Assembly (NCBI GenBank): GCA_046484535.1
Contig: JAWOIT010000009.1
Span: 1-20,522 of the forward strand
Reading direction: 5' to 3'
DNA from: JAPHTQ01 sp046484535
GTDB taxonomy: Bacteria; Pseudomonadota; Gammaproteobacteria; Thiohalomonadales; Thiohalomonadaceae
DNA length: 20,522 nt
Part shown: positions 1 to 5,368 of the stretch, piece after piece
Layout: each line of letters opens with the position of its first letter
Numbering within the stretch: the first letter of the stretch is position 1
Translations under genes and position numbers: made by a program
Notes under the pieces: generated by a model
What the model saw: the letters and a program-made list of their open reading frames with translations, nothing else
What the model was told of the DNA's origin: nothing
Databases searched by the model: none

Positions 1-603
1 GGTGGGCTGCCACACCTCGGTTACCGCATCGACCACCTCCACCGCATAGTCCGGCTCGGTCTGGCTGAAGCTCTCCGGGGAGTACTGGAAGCGCCAGTCG
101 GTATCCGGGTACTTCGCCGCCTCGTCGCGCACCATCTTCGCTCCCTCGACGGCGATCGCCTTGATCCCCTCGCGGTCCATGCCGAAAACCCGTTCGCGCT
201 GCACCGTGGAGGTGGAGTTGTAGACGTGGACGATCGCCCGATGAGCCCCCTTCAGCGCCTCAAAGGTACGCTCGATGAGGTGCCGGCGCGCCTGCACCAG
301 CACCTGCACGGAGACATCCTCGGGGATTTGATCCTCCTCGATGAGCCAGCGCACAAAATCGTAGTCGTGCCGGCTGGCGGAGGGGAAGCCCACCTCGATC
401 TGCTTGAAACCGAGCTTGACCAGCAGCGCCCACATCTTCTGCTTCTGCGCCACGTTCATCGGCTCGAGCAGCGCCTGGTTGCCGTCGCGCAGGTCGACGC
501 TGGCCCAGATCGGGGCACGGTCGATGGTGCGGTTCGGCCACTGGCGATTTGCCAGCTGAATGGCCGGGGCGGGGCGGTATTTGCTGTGATCAAACGGTTT
601 CAT
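1..603 (-). CDS. leuA: 2-isopropylmalate synthase, 5' part (C-terminus off the window)
   Basis: First enzyme of leucine biosynthesis: condenses acetyl-CoA with 2-oxoisovalerate to 2-isopropylmalate in the cytoplasm. The 201 visible residues are the start of the catalytic TIM barrel. The family motif DLRDGNQAL (about residues 37-45) contains the conserved Arg-Asp pair (R39, D40) for catalysis and divalent metal binding. VGFPSASRHDYDF (71-83) and HVYNSTST (126-133) are also typical. The opening 'KYRPAP..QLANRQWPNR' fits the longer type-2 LeuA of about 550 residues, so roughly 60% of the gene, including the regulatory C-terminus, lies beyond base 1. The ATG is preceded by AGGAG at 7-nt spacing (AGGAGCTGAAGC-ATG). 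The roughly 250 bp upstream are unusually rich in inverted repeats, described separately. Family identification is secure; the type-2 assignment rests on the N-terminus only. Confidence 0.95.
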   Translation of the reverse strand, partial: MKPFDHSKYRPAPAIQLANRQWPNRTIDRAPIWASVDLRDGNQALLEPMNVAQKQKMWALLVKLGFKQIEVGFPSASRHDYDFVRWLIEEDQIPEDVSVQVLVQARRHLIERTFEALKGAHRAIVHVYNSTSTVQRERVFGMDREGIKAIAVEGAKMVRDEAAKYPDTDWRFQYSPESFSQTEPDYAVEVVDAVTEVWQPT

Positions 604-638
604 GCTTCAGCTCCTGTTGAATCTGGAAATCCCACCAC

Positions 639-701
639 TTCACCAAGAAGGTCACGAAGGTTGACTGGCAGTAAATATCACTTCGTGAAGTTCGTGGTGA
701 A
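639..701. repeat. Imperfect inverted repeat, dispersed-repeat type, in the leuA leader
   Basis: Two 21-bp arms at 639-659 and 681-701 are reverse complements at 18 of 21 positions, with a 21-bp spacer. The shared core reads TTCACCA.GAA..TCACGAAG. This resembles the short 'CACCACGAAG..CACGAAG' intergenic repeats scattered in many Gram-negative genomes (recalled, not searched). It lies 36 bp upstream of the leuA start codon, so it would be transcribed and could fold as a long hairpin just before the ribosome-binding site. Confidence 0.6.
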
Positions 702-713
702 TAGCGTTTCCCT

Positions 714-783
714 CCCTTGTGGGGCGGTTGCCTGGCCGGCCCTTGTGGGGCCGGCTTTCGGCTGGCTTGCCCGCTTGTGGCGG
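714..783 (-). repeat. Three tandem hairpins with an identical 5-nt loop in the leuA leader
   Basis: On the minus strand, the sense of leuA, three stem-loops follow one another: CCGC-CACAA-GCGG (783-771), GCCGGCCC-CACAA-GGGCCGGC (755-735, perfect 8-bp stem) and CCC-CACAA-GGG (724-714). All three share the loop CACAA while stem sequence and length differ. None is followed by a T-run, so they are not ordinary intrinsic terminators. Function is unknown; a decayed repeat family or an RNA leader element are both possible. Confidence 0.5.
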
Positions 784-854
784 ACAGTTGAAAGATTAGG
801 CCAAATCCCACGACAGATGTTTGCGTTTTCACCCCAAATGACGGCTTGTTACGC

Positions 855-868
855 AACAATATATTGTT
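855..868. promoter_or_regulatory. Perfect 14-bp palindrome, possible operator
   Basis: AACAATATATTGTT is fully self-complementary. It lies in an AT-rich patch between the end of the ABC-F gene and leuA, about 250 bp upstream of the leuA start. Its AT-rich dyad looks like a transcription-factor site. An Lrp-family site for leuA is conceivable because an lrp-like gene lies nearby, but this is inference. No clear terminator for the ABC-F gene is visible here. Confidence 0.35.
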
Positions 869-898
869 ATTAACGCATTATTCCGCATAACTTGCTTA

Positions 899-2521
899 TT
901 AGCTCTTGATTGTCGGCAGATCGAGCCGGCGCGCTACCCCGATCCGCGCCACAAACCGCGTATCGTGGCTCACCACGATCAGCGCGCCCGGATAGGATTG
1001 CAACGCCTGCTCAAGCGCCTCGATGGCGATGAGATCGAGATGGTTTCCCGGCTCATCCAGCAACAAAAGCTCAGCCGGCCGGGGTACCAGCAGCAGCGCG
1101 GCGATAGCCAGCCTTACCCGCTCGCCGCCGCTTAGCAGCCGCACCGGCAGATTGAGGCGCGGCGGCGGCAGACCCACGGCATCCAGCCTGGCGTAACACT
1201 CATGCAAGGGCAGACCCGCGACCAAACGGCGGTAATTGCTCAGGCCGGTGTCTTCCGGCAGCAGAACGGAGAGGTGTTGATCGAGCCTCGCCACCGGCAC
1301 CCTGTGCCGCACTGCTCCGGCCTGGGGGGATAGCTCGCCACTTAGCAGCTTTAGCAGGGTGCTTTTCCCGCTGCCGTTGGGCCCGCGCACGGCAAGCCTT
1401 TCGCCTTGCCTCAGCTGCAGGGAGAGCCCTTCAATCAGCGGCCTGTCTTCGCGATAACGAAAGCGCAGCACCTCGGCATGGAGGATGGGGCGGGCACCGG
1501 CCCCGCCCGGCTCGATGCGCTCCAGCGCAAGGCGCATCGCCCCTTGCGGATCATGCGCTGCGTGGAGCGTCTGTAATCGCATATTGGCCTGCGCCAGCCG
1601 CTCATCGGCCAGTTGCCGCAACCTGCCCTGTGTTCGCTCGCTTCTTTCCGCCTGACGATCGAGAAGCAGTGTTGACTGACTCCCGCTTCGCCGCTGCGCC
1701 TTGCCCATCGACGCTCGCCGCTGGTGTTTCTCCAGGTTGCGCTGGGCCTCGGCACGCCGGCGTTTAAGCCTCTGCTCCTCGGCGACAATCGCCGCCTGTT
1801 GCCGCCGGCGTGCCCGTTGCCGCAGCTCACGGTATTTCTCCAGGGTGCCATGAAAGCGGTGCAGGCCCCATGGCCCGAGATCGAGCAGGCTCTCTGCCAA
1901 TGCCAGCAGCTGCCTGTCGTGACTGACAAGAAGAATACCGCCGCGAAACTCCCGCAGCAGGGCAATGAGAAGCTCGCGCCCCTCCCGGTCGAGGTGATTG
2001 CCCGGTTCATCGAGAATGAGATGATCCGGCTCCTGCAAGAGCAGCCGCACCAGGGCAAGCCGGGCCAGCTCGCCACCGCTCATGGCATCCACCCTGTCGG
2101 CGGGGTCCATGGCGGGGAGGCCGAAGCGCTCCAGCAGCTCCATCAACCGGGCGGGGAGGGTCCAGCTATCCGCCGCAAGATCAAAATCCTCCGCCGAGCC
2201 GTCGCCGGACTCAATGCGCCGCATGGCGCTGAATTGCGCGGCACGACCGAGAAACTCGCCAAGCAGGCAACCCTCGGGCGGTCTGGATCCCTGTTGTTGC
2301 AACAGGGCGATCCGCCCCCGGCGTATCAGTCGTGAATTCGCTCCGACAGGGGTGATCCCGGCCAGCTGGGCCGCGAGGGTGGACTTGCCGGCGCCGTTCT
2401 CACCGATAAGGGCGGTGATGCCGGAGCCCAGCGAGAAATCGAGGCCGCTATAAAGCGCCCGCCCATCGGGCAGGTGGTAGTGCAGATTGCCGGCGATCAG
2501 CCAGCTTTTCGAATGTGCCAT
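899..2521 (-). CDS. ABC-F family ATPase (two ABC domains, no membrane domain)
   Basis: Soluble duplicated ABC ATPase of 540 residues. ABC-F proteins act at the ribosome as translation factors or antibiotic-resistance proteins rather than as transporters. Domain 1: Walker A GENGAGKST (40-48), signature MSGGE (147-151), Walker B LILDEP (168-173), switch LVSHD (198-202). Domain 2: Walker A GPNGSGKST (380-388), signature LSGGE (463-467), Walker B LLLLDEP (485-491), switch VVSHD (516-520). Between them, about 226-330, is a long, very basic, coiled-coil-like linker corresponding to the P-site tRNA-interaction motif region. No membrane segments. Both halves read DEPGNHLD where the family usually has DEPTNHLD. 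GGAGAG precedes the ATG. A promoter, a 5' hairpin and a short upstream ORF that runs into the gene suggest leader control. Orthology to EttA, Uup, YbiT or YheS is not resolved. Confidence 0.9.
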   Translation of the reverse strand: MAHSKSWLIAGNLHYHLPDGRALYSGLDFSLGSGITALIGENGAGKSTLAAQLAGITPVGANSRLIRRGRIALLQQQGSRPPEGCLLGEFLGRAAQFSAMRRIESGDGSAEDFDLAADSWTLPARLMELLERFGLPAMDPADRVDAMSGGELARLALVRLLLQEPDHLILDEPGNHLDREGRELLIALLREFRGGILLVSHDRQLLALAESLLDLGPWGLHRFHGTLEKYRELRQRARRRQQAAIVAEEQRLKRRRAEAQRNLEKHQRRASMGKAQRRSGSQSTLLLDRQAERSERTQGRLRQLADERLAQANMRLQTLHAAHDPQGAMRLALERIEPGGAGARPILHAEVLRFRYREDRPLIEGLSLQLRQGERLAVRGPNGSGKSTLLKLLSGELSPQAGAVRHRVPVARLDQHLSVLLPEDTGLSNYRRLVAGLPLHECYARLDAVGLPPPRLNLPVRLLSGGERVRLAIAALLLVPRPAELLLLDEPGNHLDLIAIEALEQALQSYPGALIVVSHDTRFVARIGVARRLDLPTIKS

Positions 2522-2591
2522 GAACGATACTCTCCAACAGTGAAGGGATAACTGTGTACCGGGCGATGCCGGCGGAGAGGTGGTTGTTCAT
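2448..2591 (-). CDS. Possible 47-residue upstream ORF overlapping the ABC-F start
   Basis: An ATG at 2591 preceded by CAGGAG at 9-nt spacing opens a 47-codon frame (begins MNNHLSAGIARY) that passes through the ABC-F start codon at 2521 in another frame and ends 72 nt inside that gene. The Shine-Dalgarno match is as good as that of the ABC-F gene itself. No protein family is recognised and the last third is merely out-of-frame ABC-F sequence, so it is more likely a regulatory leader peptide than a functional protein. It could be chance. Confidence 0.3.
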   Translation of the reverse strand: MNNHLSAGIARYTVIPSLLESIVHGTFEKLADRRQSALPPARWAGAL

Positions 2592-2611
2592 GGCGCTAGA
2601 CTCCTGAGTGC

Positions 2612-2627
2612 GCCCCGCAGACGGGGC
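2612..2627 (-). promoter_or_regulatory. 5' hairpin in the ABC-F leader
   Basis: GCCCCG-TCTG-CGGGGC (minus-strand sense) is a perfect 6-bp stem with a tetraloop. It lies just downstream of the predicted transcription start and about 20 nt before the ATG of the upstream ORF. It could stabilise the mRNA 5' end or take part in attenuation; no alternative pairing was worked out. Confidence 0.4.
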
Positions 2628-2640
2628 AGTAACTGATGAA

Positions 2641-2669
2641 ATTTTAATCGTGAGCTTACACAGGCACAA
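2641..2669 (-). promoter_or_regulatory. Predicted sigma-70 promoter of the ABC-F gene
   Basis: Minus-strand -10 TAAAAT (2646-2641, five of six consensus bases) and -35 TTGTGC (2669-2664) are separated by 17 bp. Transcription would begin near 2634, giving a leader of roughly 110 nt before the ABC-F ATG that contains the hairpin and the upstream ORF. Called by eye from consensus only. Confidence 0.4.
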
Positions 2670-2717
2670 CACTGGCGGGGAATATTGGAATATATTGCCG
2701 CATTTACATACTATTCA

Positions 2718-2738
2718 GATATATTCTTTCAATATATC
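2718..2738. promoter_or_regulatory. Perfect inverted repeat in the lrp-like promoter (probable autoregulatory operator)
   Basis: Arms GATATATT and AATATATC, exact reverse complements, are separated by CTTTC. The site ends 18 bp before the Lrp-family ATG and covers a possible -10 (TATATT, 2720-2725). AT-rich 15-21 bp dyads are typical of Lrp/AsnC operators, which are often autoregulatory. A second AT-rich patch with AATATT and AATATATT lies at 2681-2696 and could be a further contact site. Confidence 0.5.
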
Positions 2739-2756
2739 AACCCGGAATGAGATTCT

Positions 2757-3218
2757 ATGGAACTCGACCGCTACGACCGCCGCATCCTCGAGGAGTTGCA
2801 AAAGGATGGCCGCATCAGCAACCAGGAGCTGGCCGAGCGCATCGGCCTCTCCCCCTCGCCCTGTCTGCGCCGGGTGCGAGCGCTGGAGGAGTCGGGGCTT
2901 ATCACCGGCTACCGGACGCTGGTTGACGCCAAAAAGCTCGGCCTCGACCTGATGGCGCTGATCCACATCTCCATGGATCGCCATACCCCGGAGCGCTTCG
3001 CCAACTTCGAGGAGAAGATCGCCGCCCTGCCGGAGGTGCTGGAGTGCCTGCTGGTCACCGGCCAGGATGCGGACTATCAGCTCAAGGTGGTGGTAGCCGA
3101 CATGGACGCCTTTCAGGCGCTGCTGCTGGAGAAGATCACCCGCATCGAGGGGGTCAGCGGCGTGCATTCGAGCTTCGTCCTGCGCCGGGTAGTCGACAAA
3201 ACGGCGTTGCCTGTATGA
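2757..3218 (+). CDS. Lrp/AsnC-family transcriptional regulator
   Basis: Small (153 residues) DNA-binding regulator of the leucine-responsive family, whose members sense amino acids and form dimers to octamers. The N-terminal winged helix-turn-helix is clear: LDRYDRRILEELQKDGRISNQELAERIGLSPSPCLRRV (residues about 3-40, quoted in part as motif positions; recognition helix around 31-41). The C-terminal RAM/ligand domain (about 65-150) includes LLVTGQDADYQLKVVV-like strands and the closing FVLRRVVDKTALPV typical of the family. Length is normal. It is divergent from the ABC-F gene, and its own promoter region carries a perfect inverted repeat fitting autoregulation. Which amino acid it senses cannot be read from sequence. 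leuA is within 2.2 kb, so leucine/branched-chain control is possible but not shown. Confidence 0.92.
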   Translation: MELDRYDRRILEELQKDGRISNQELAERIGLSPSPCLRRVRALEESGLITGYRTLVDAKKLGLDLMALIHISMDRHTPERFANFEEKIAALPEVLECLLVTGQDADYQLKVVVADMDAFQALLLEKITRIEGVSGVHSSFVLRRVVDKTALPV

Positions 3219-3224
3219 ATGGCT

Positions 3225-3440
3225 CACCGCAAAGGCGCCAAGTACGCAAAGGTTATTTACTGGGGGAGAATCGCGGCCGGGACGTCCGCTCCTACGGAGG
3301 TGGATTGTTATAGGAGCGACGGTCCCCGTCGCGATAAGCCAGTACAGCGTGATTTGTATGCGGGTATAACTGCCGGCCTATGCTCCGCCCTACATGGTGT
3401 TACTACATTATTTCTTTGCGCCCTCTGCGCCTCTGCGTTG
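3225..3440. repeat. Outer inverted repeat of an intergenic repeat island
   Basis: Left arm 3225-3252 (CACCGCAAAGGCG...ACGCAAAGG) and right arm 3413-3440 (CTTTGCGCC..CTGCGCCTCTGCG) are reverse complements at about 21 of 28 positions. The motif 'CGCAGAGGCGCAGAG..CGCAAAG' resembles a short repeat dispersed between genes in many bacteria. The left arm starts 6 bp after the Lrp-family stop codon; the right arm ends 12 bp before the permease stop. The 234-bp convergent gap 3219-3452 is therefore almost entirely repeat material. Positions 3379-3396 (TATGCTCCGCCCTACATG) may be part of yet another degenerate palindrome. Confidence 0.55.
3270..3335. repeat. REP pair in inverted orientation (REPIN-like)
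   Basis: Two 25-bp REP-type palindromes face each other: 3294-3270 on the minus strand and 3311-3335 on the plus strand, 16 bp apart and identical at 20 of 25 positions. Both begin TAGGAGCG and end CGCGAT. Each folds with a TCC loop: GCGACGG-TCC-CCGTCGC (perfect 7-bp stem) and GCGGACG-TCC-CGGCCGC (one mismatch). Stem bases differ between copies while pairing is largely kept, which indicates selection on structure. GTAGGAGCG-type REPs are known from Pseudomonas and relatives and are mobilised by RAYT (TnpA-REP) transposases; none is encoded here. Confidence 0.75.
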
Positions 3441-3452
3441 ATATCTTTTCCC

Positions 3453-4658
3453 TTATTCATGCCGCAGGGCATCAATGGGGTCGAGCCGGGCGGCCTTGCG
3501 GGCGGGGAAGTAGCCGAAGGCGACGCCGATGACCATGGAGAAGAGGAAGGCGAATAGCATCATCCCCGGCTCTACCACAAAGGGGATAGCCAGCGCTCCG
3601 GCGATGAACCAGGAGGCGCCGATGGCCAGGGTGATGCCGAACAGCCCGCCGATGGAGGAGAGCACCACCGCCTCGACCAGGAACTGGGTCAGCACGTCAC
3701 GCTCCAGTGCACCGACGGCCAGGCGGATGCCGATCTCGCGGGTCCGTTCGGTGACCGACACCAGCATGATGTTCATAATGCCGATACCGCCCACCAGCAG
3801 GCTTACCGCCGCCACCGCGCCGAGCAGGGCGGTGAGGATCCGGGTGGTGCCGGTGAGGGTGCGGGTGATCTCCTGCAGGTCCATGACGTTGAAATCGTCC
3901 TCCTCGCCGGGGCCGATGCGGCGGCGCTCGCGCATCAGGTACTCCACATCCCTCAGCACGTCGGTGGTGGAGACCCCGTCGCGGGCGGAGATGTGGATAC
4001 GGCTGATGTCACGGTTGCCGGCGATGCGGCGCCAGAAGGCGCGGATCGGCATGACGATGGCATCGTCCTGGTCCGAACCGCCGGCGGACTGACCCTTGCT
4101 TTGCAGCAGGCCGACCACTTCGCAGGAGACCTTCTTCAGACGAATGGCGCTGCCCACCGGGTCCTGGGCACCGAACAGTTTCTCCCGAATGGTCTCACCG
4201 ATGACACAGACACTCTTGCCGCCGCGCAGCTCGCTGTCGGTGAAGTAACGCCCGGTGGCCGGCTCCCAGTTGCCGACGGTGAAGTAGCGGTTGTCGCTGC
4301 CGGTGACGCTGGTGCTCCAGTTCTCGTTGCCGTAGATGGCGGTGATCGGCTGGGAGGCGATGGGGGCCACCGCCGCCACGCCGGGCACCTCACGGGCGAT
4401 GGCATCGGCGTCCTCCATCTCGAACGGCGCCCCCTGGGTGCGCTGGCCGTGGCCGAGGCGCTGGCCCACACGCATGAACAGCAGATTGCTGCCCAGGCTC
4501 TCGATCTGCTGTTTGACCTGAAGCGTGGCGCCACTGCCGAGGTTGACCATGATGATCACCGAGGCCACGCCGATGACGATACCAAGGGTGGTGAGAAAGG
4601 AGCGCATGACGTTGCGCCGGATCGAGCGCAGGGCCAACAGCAGAGCGTTCCACAACAT
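3453..4658 (-). CDS. MacB-like ABC transporter permease (FtsX/MacB fold)
   Basis: Inner-membrane permease of a tripartite MacAB-type exporter, 401 residues. The N-terminal membrane helix (about 20-43, 'SFLTTLGIVIGVASVIIMV') is followed by a large periplasmic domain (about 45-265) and three C-terminal helices, with the family hallmark 'GGIGIMNIMLVSVTERTREIGIR' region around 290-315 and the ending PARKAARLDPIDALRHE. Unlike E. coli MacB, the ATPase is a separate gene. The start was set at 4658, because the ATG shares its A with the TGA of the ATPase gene (TGATG), a sign of translational coupling; upstream in-frame sequence is out-of-frame ATPase. The substrate is not predictable: MacB relatives export macrolides, peptides, lipoproteins or siderophores. 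The gene ends against the repeat island, with no clear terminator. Confidence 0.93.
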   Translation of the reverse strand: MLWNALLLALRSIRRNVMRSFLTTLGIVIGVASVIIMVNLGSGATLQVKQQIESLGSNLLFMRVGQRLGHGQRTQGAPFEMEDADAIAREVPGVAAVAPIASQPITAIYGNENWSTSVTGSDNRYFTVGNWEPATGRYFTDSELRGGKSVCVIGETIREKLFGAQDPVGSAIRLKKVSCEVVGLLQSKGQSAGGSDQDDAIVMPIRAFWRRIAGNRDISRIHISARDGVSTTDVLRDVEYLMRERRRIGPGEEDDFNVMDLQEITRTLTGTTRILTALLGAVAAVSLLVGGIGIMNIMLVSVTERTREIGIRLAVGALERDVLTQFLVEAVVLSSIGGLFGITLAIGASWFIAGALAIPFVVEPGMMLFAFLFSMVIGVAFGYFPARKAARLDPIDALRHE

Positions 4659-5368
4659 CAGTGCCGCTCCCCGGTGAGTCTGTCCTCGGCCACCAGGCCG
4701 TCGACGAACTGGATGGTGCGCCGGGCATAGGCGGCGATCTCCGCCTCGTGAGTCACCATGACGATGGTGATCCCCAGCTCCCGGTTGAAGCGGGTGAGCA
4801 ACTCCATGATCTCGTGGCTGCGGGCGGTATCCAGGTTGCCGGTGGGCTCGTCGGCCAGCAACAACGCGGGCCGGGTGACGATGGCCCGGGCGATGGCCAC
4901 CCGCTGCTGCTGCCCGCCGGAGAGCTCGCCCTGGGTATGATCTTCCCAACCTTTCAGACCCACCTGATCCAGCGCCTCGCGGCTGAGACGGTGGCGCTCG
5001 GCGGCCGGTGTGCCGCGATAGAGCAGCGGCAGCTCCACATTCTCCCGGGCCGAGGTGCGGTTGAGCAGGTTAAAGCCCTGAAAGACAAAACCCAGGTAGT
5101 TGCGCCGGAGTAGGGCGCGCTGGTTGTGGTCCAGGCCGCCCACATCCACCCCCTTGAACAGGTAGTCTCCCCTGCTGGGGGTATCGAGGCAACCGACGAT
5201 ATTCATGCAGGTGGACTTACCCGAACCGCTGGGACCCATCACCGCGACAAATTCACCCGCATCGATGGCCAGATCCACCCCGCGCAACGCCTCCATCGCC
5301 GCGGCCCCCTGGCCGTAGACCTTGGTCACGCCCTCCAAACGGATGAGCGCTGTTTCGGCTTCGGCCAT
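4658..5368 (-). CDS. MacB-like ABC transporter ATP-binding protein
   Basis: Cytoplasmic ATPase (236 residues) of the MacB/LolD/FtsE class, driving the permease encoded next. Walker A GPSGSGKST (45-53), Q-loop FVFQGFNLL (Q97), signature LSGGQQQR (149-156), Walker B LLLADEP (169-175) with the class-typical PTGNLD, and switch His in MVTHE (H207) are all present, so the enzyme should be active. It overlaps the adaptor gene upstream and the permease downstream by 1 nt each (TGATG at both joints), so the three proteins are probably made in fixed ratio. The length is standard for the separate-ATPase form. Confidence 0.94.
   Translation of the reverse strand: MAEAETALIRLEGVTKVYGQGAAAMEALRGVDLAIDAGEFVAVMGPSGSGKSTCMNIVGCLDTPSRGDYLFKGVDVGGLDHNQRALLRRNYLGFVFQGFNLLNRTSARENVELPLLYRGTPAAERHRLSREALDQVGLKGWEDHTQGELSGGQQQRVAIARAIVTRPALLLADEPTGNLDTARSHEIMELLTRFNRELGITIVMVTHEAEIAAYARRTIQFVDGLVAEDRLTGERH

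Noticed and set aside
590..859. An 89-codon frame in the leuA leader as a leucine leader peptide
   Set aside because: It has no run of leucine codons, spans the repeat and hairpin elements, lacks a convincing ribosome-binding site, and looks like repeat sequence read by chance.
3993..4730. A 245-codon plus-strand frame opposite the MacB-like permease
   Set aside because: Repetitive Asp/Gly/Ala-rich translation antisense to a gene with clear permease motifs.
4659..4949. Upstream extension of the permease frame
   Set aside because: The extension is out-of-frame ATPase sequence, rich in Arg/Gly; the overlapping ATG at 4658 matches the family start.
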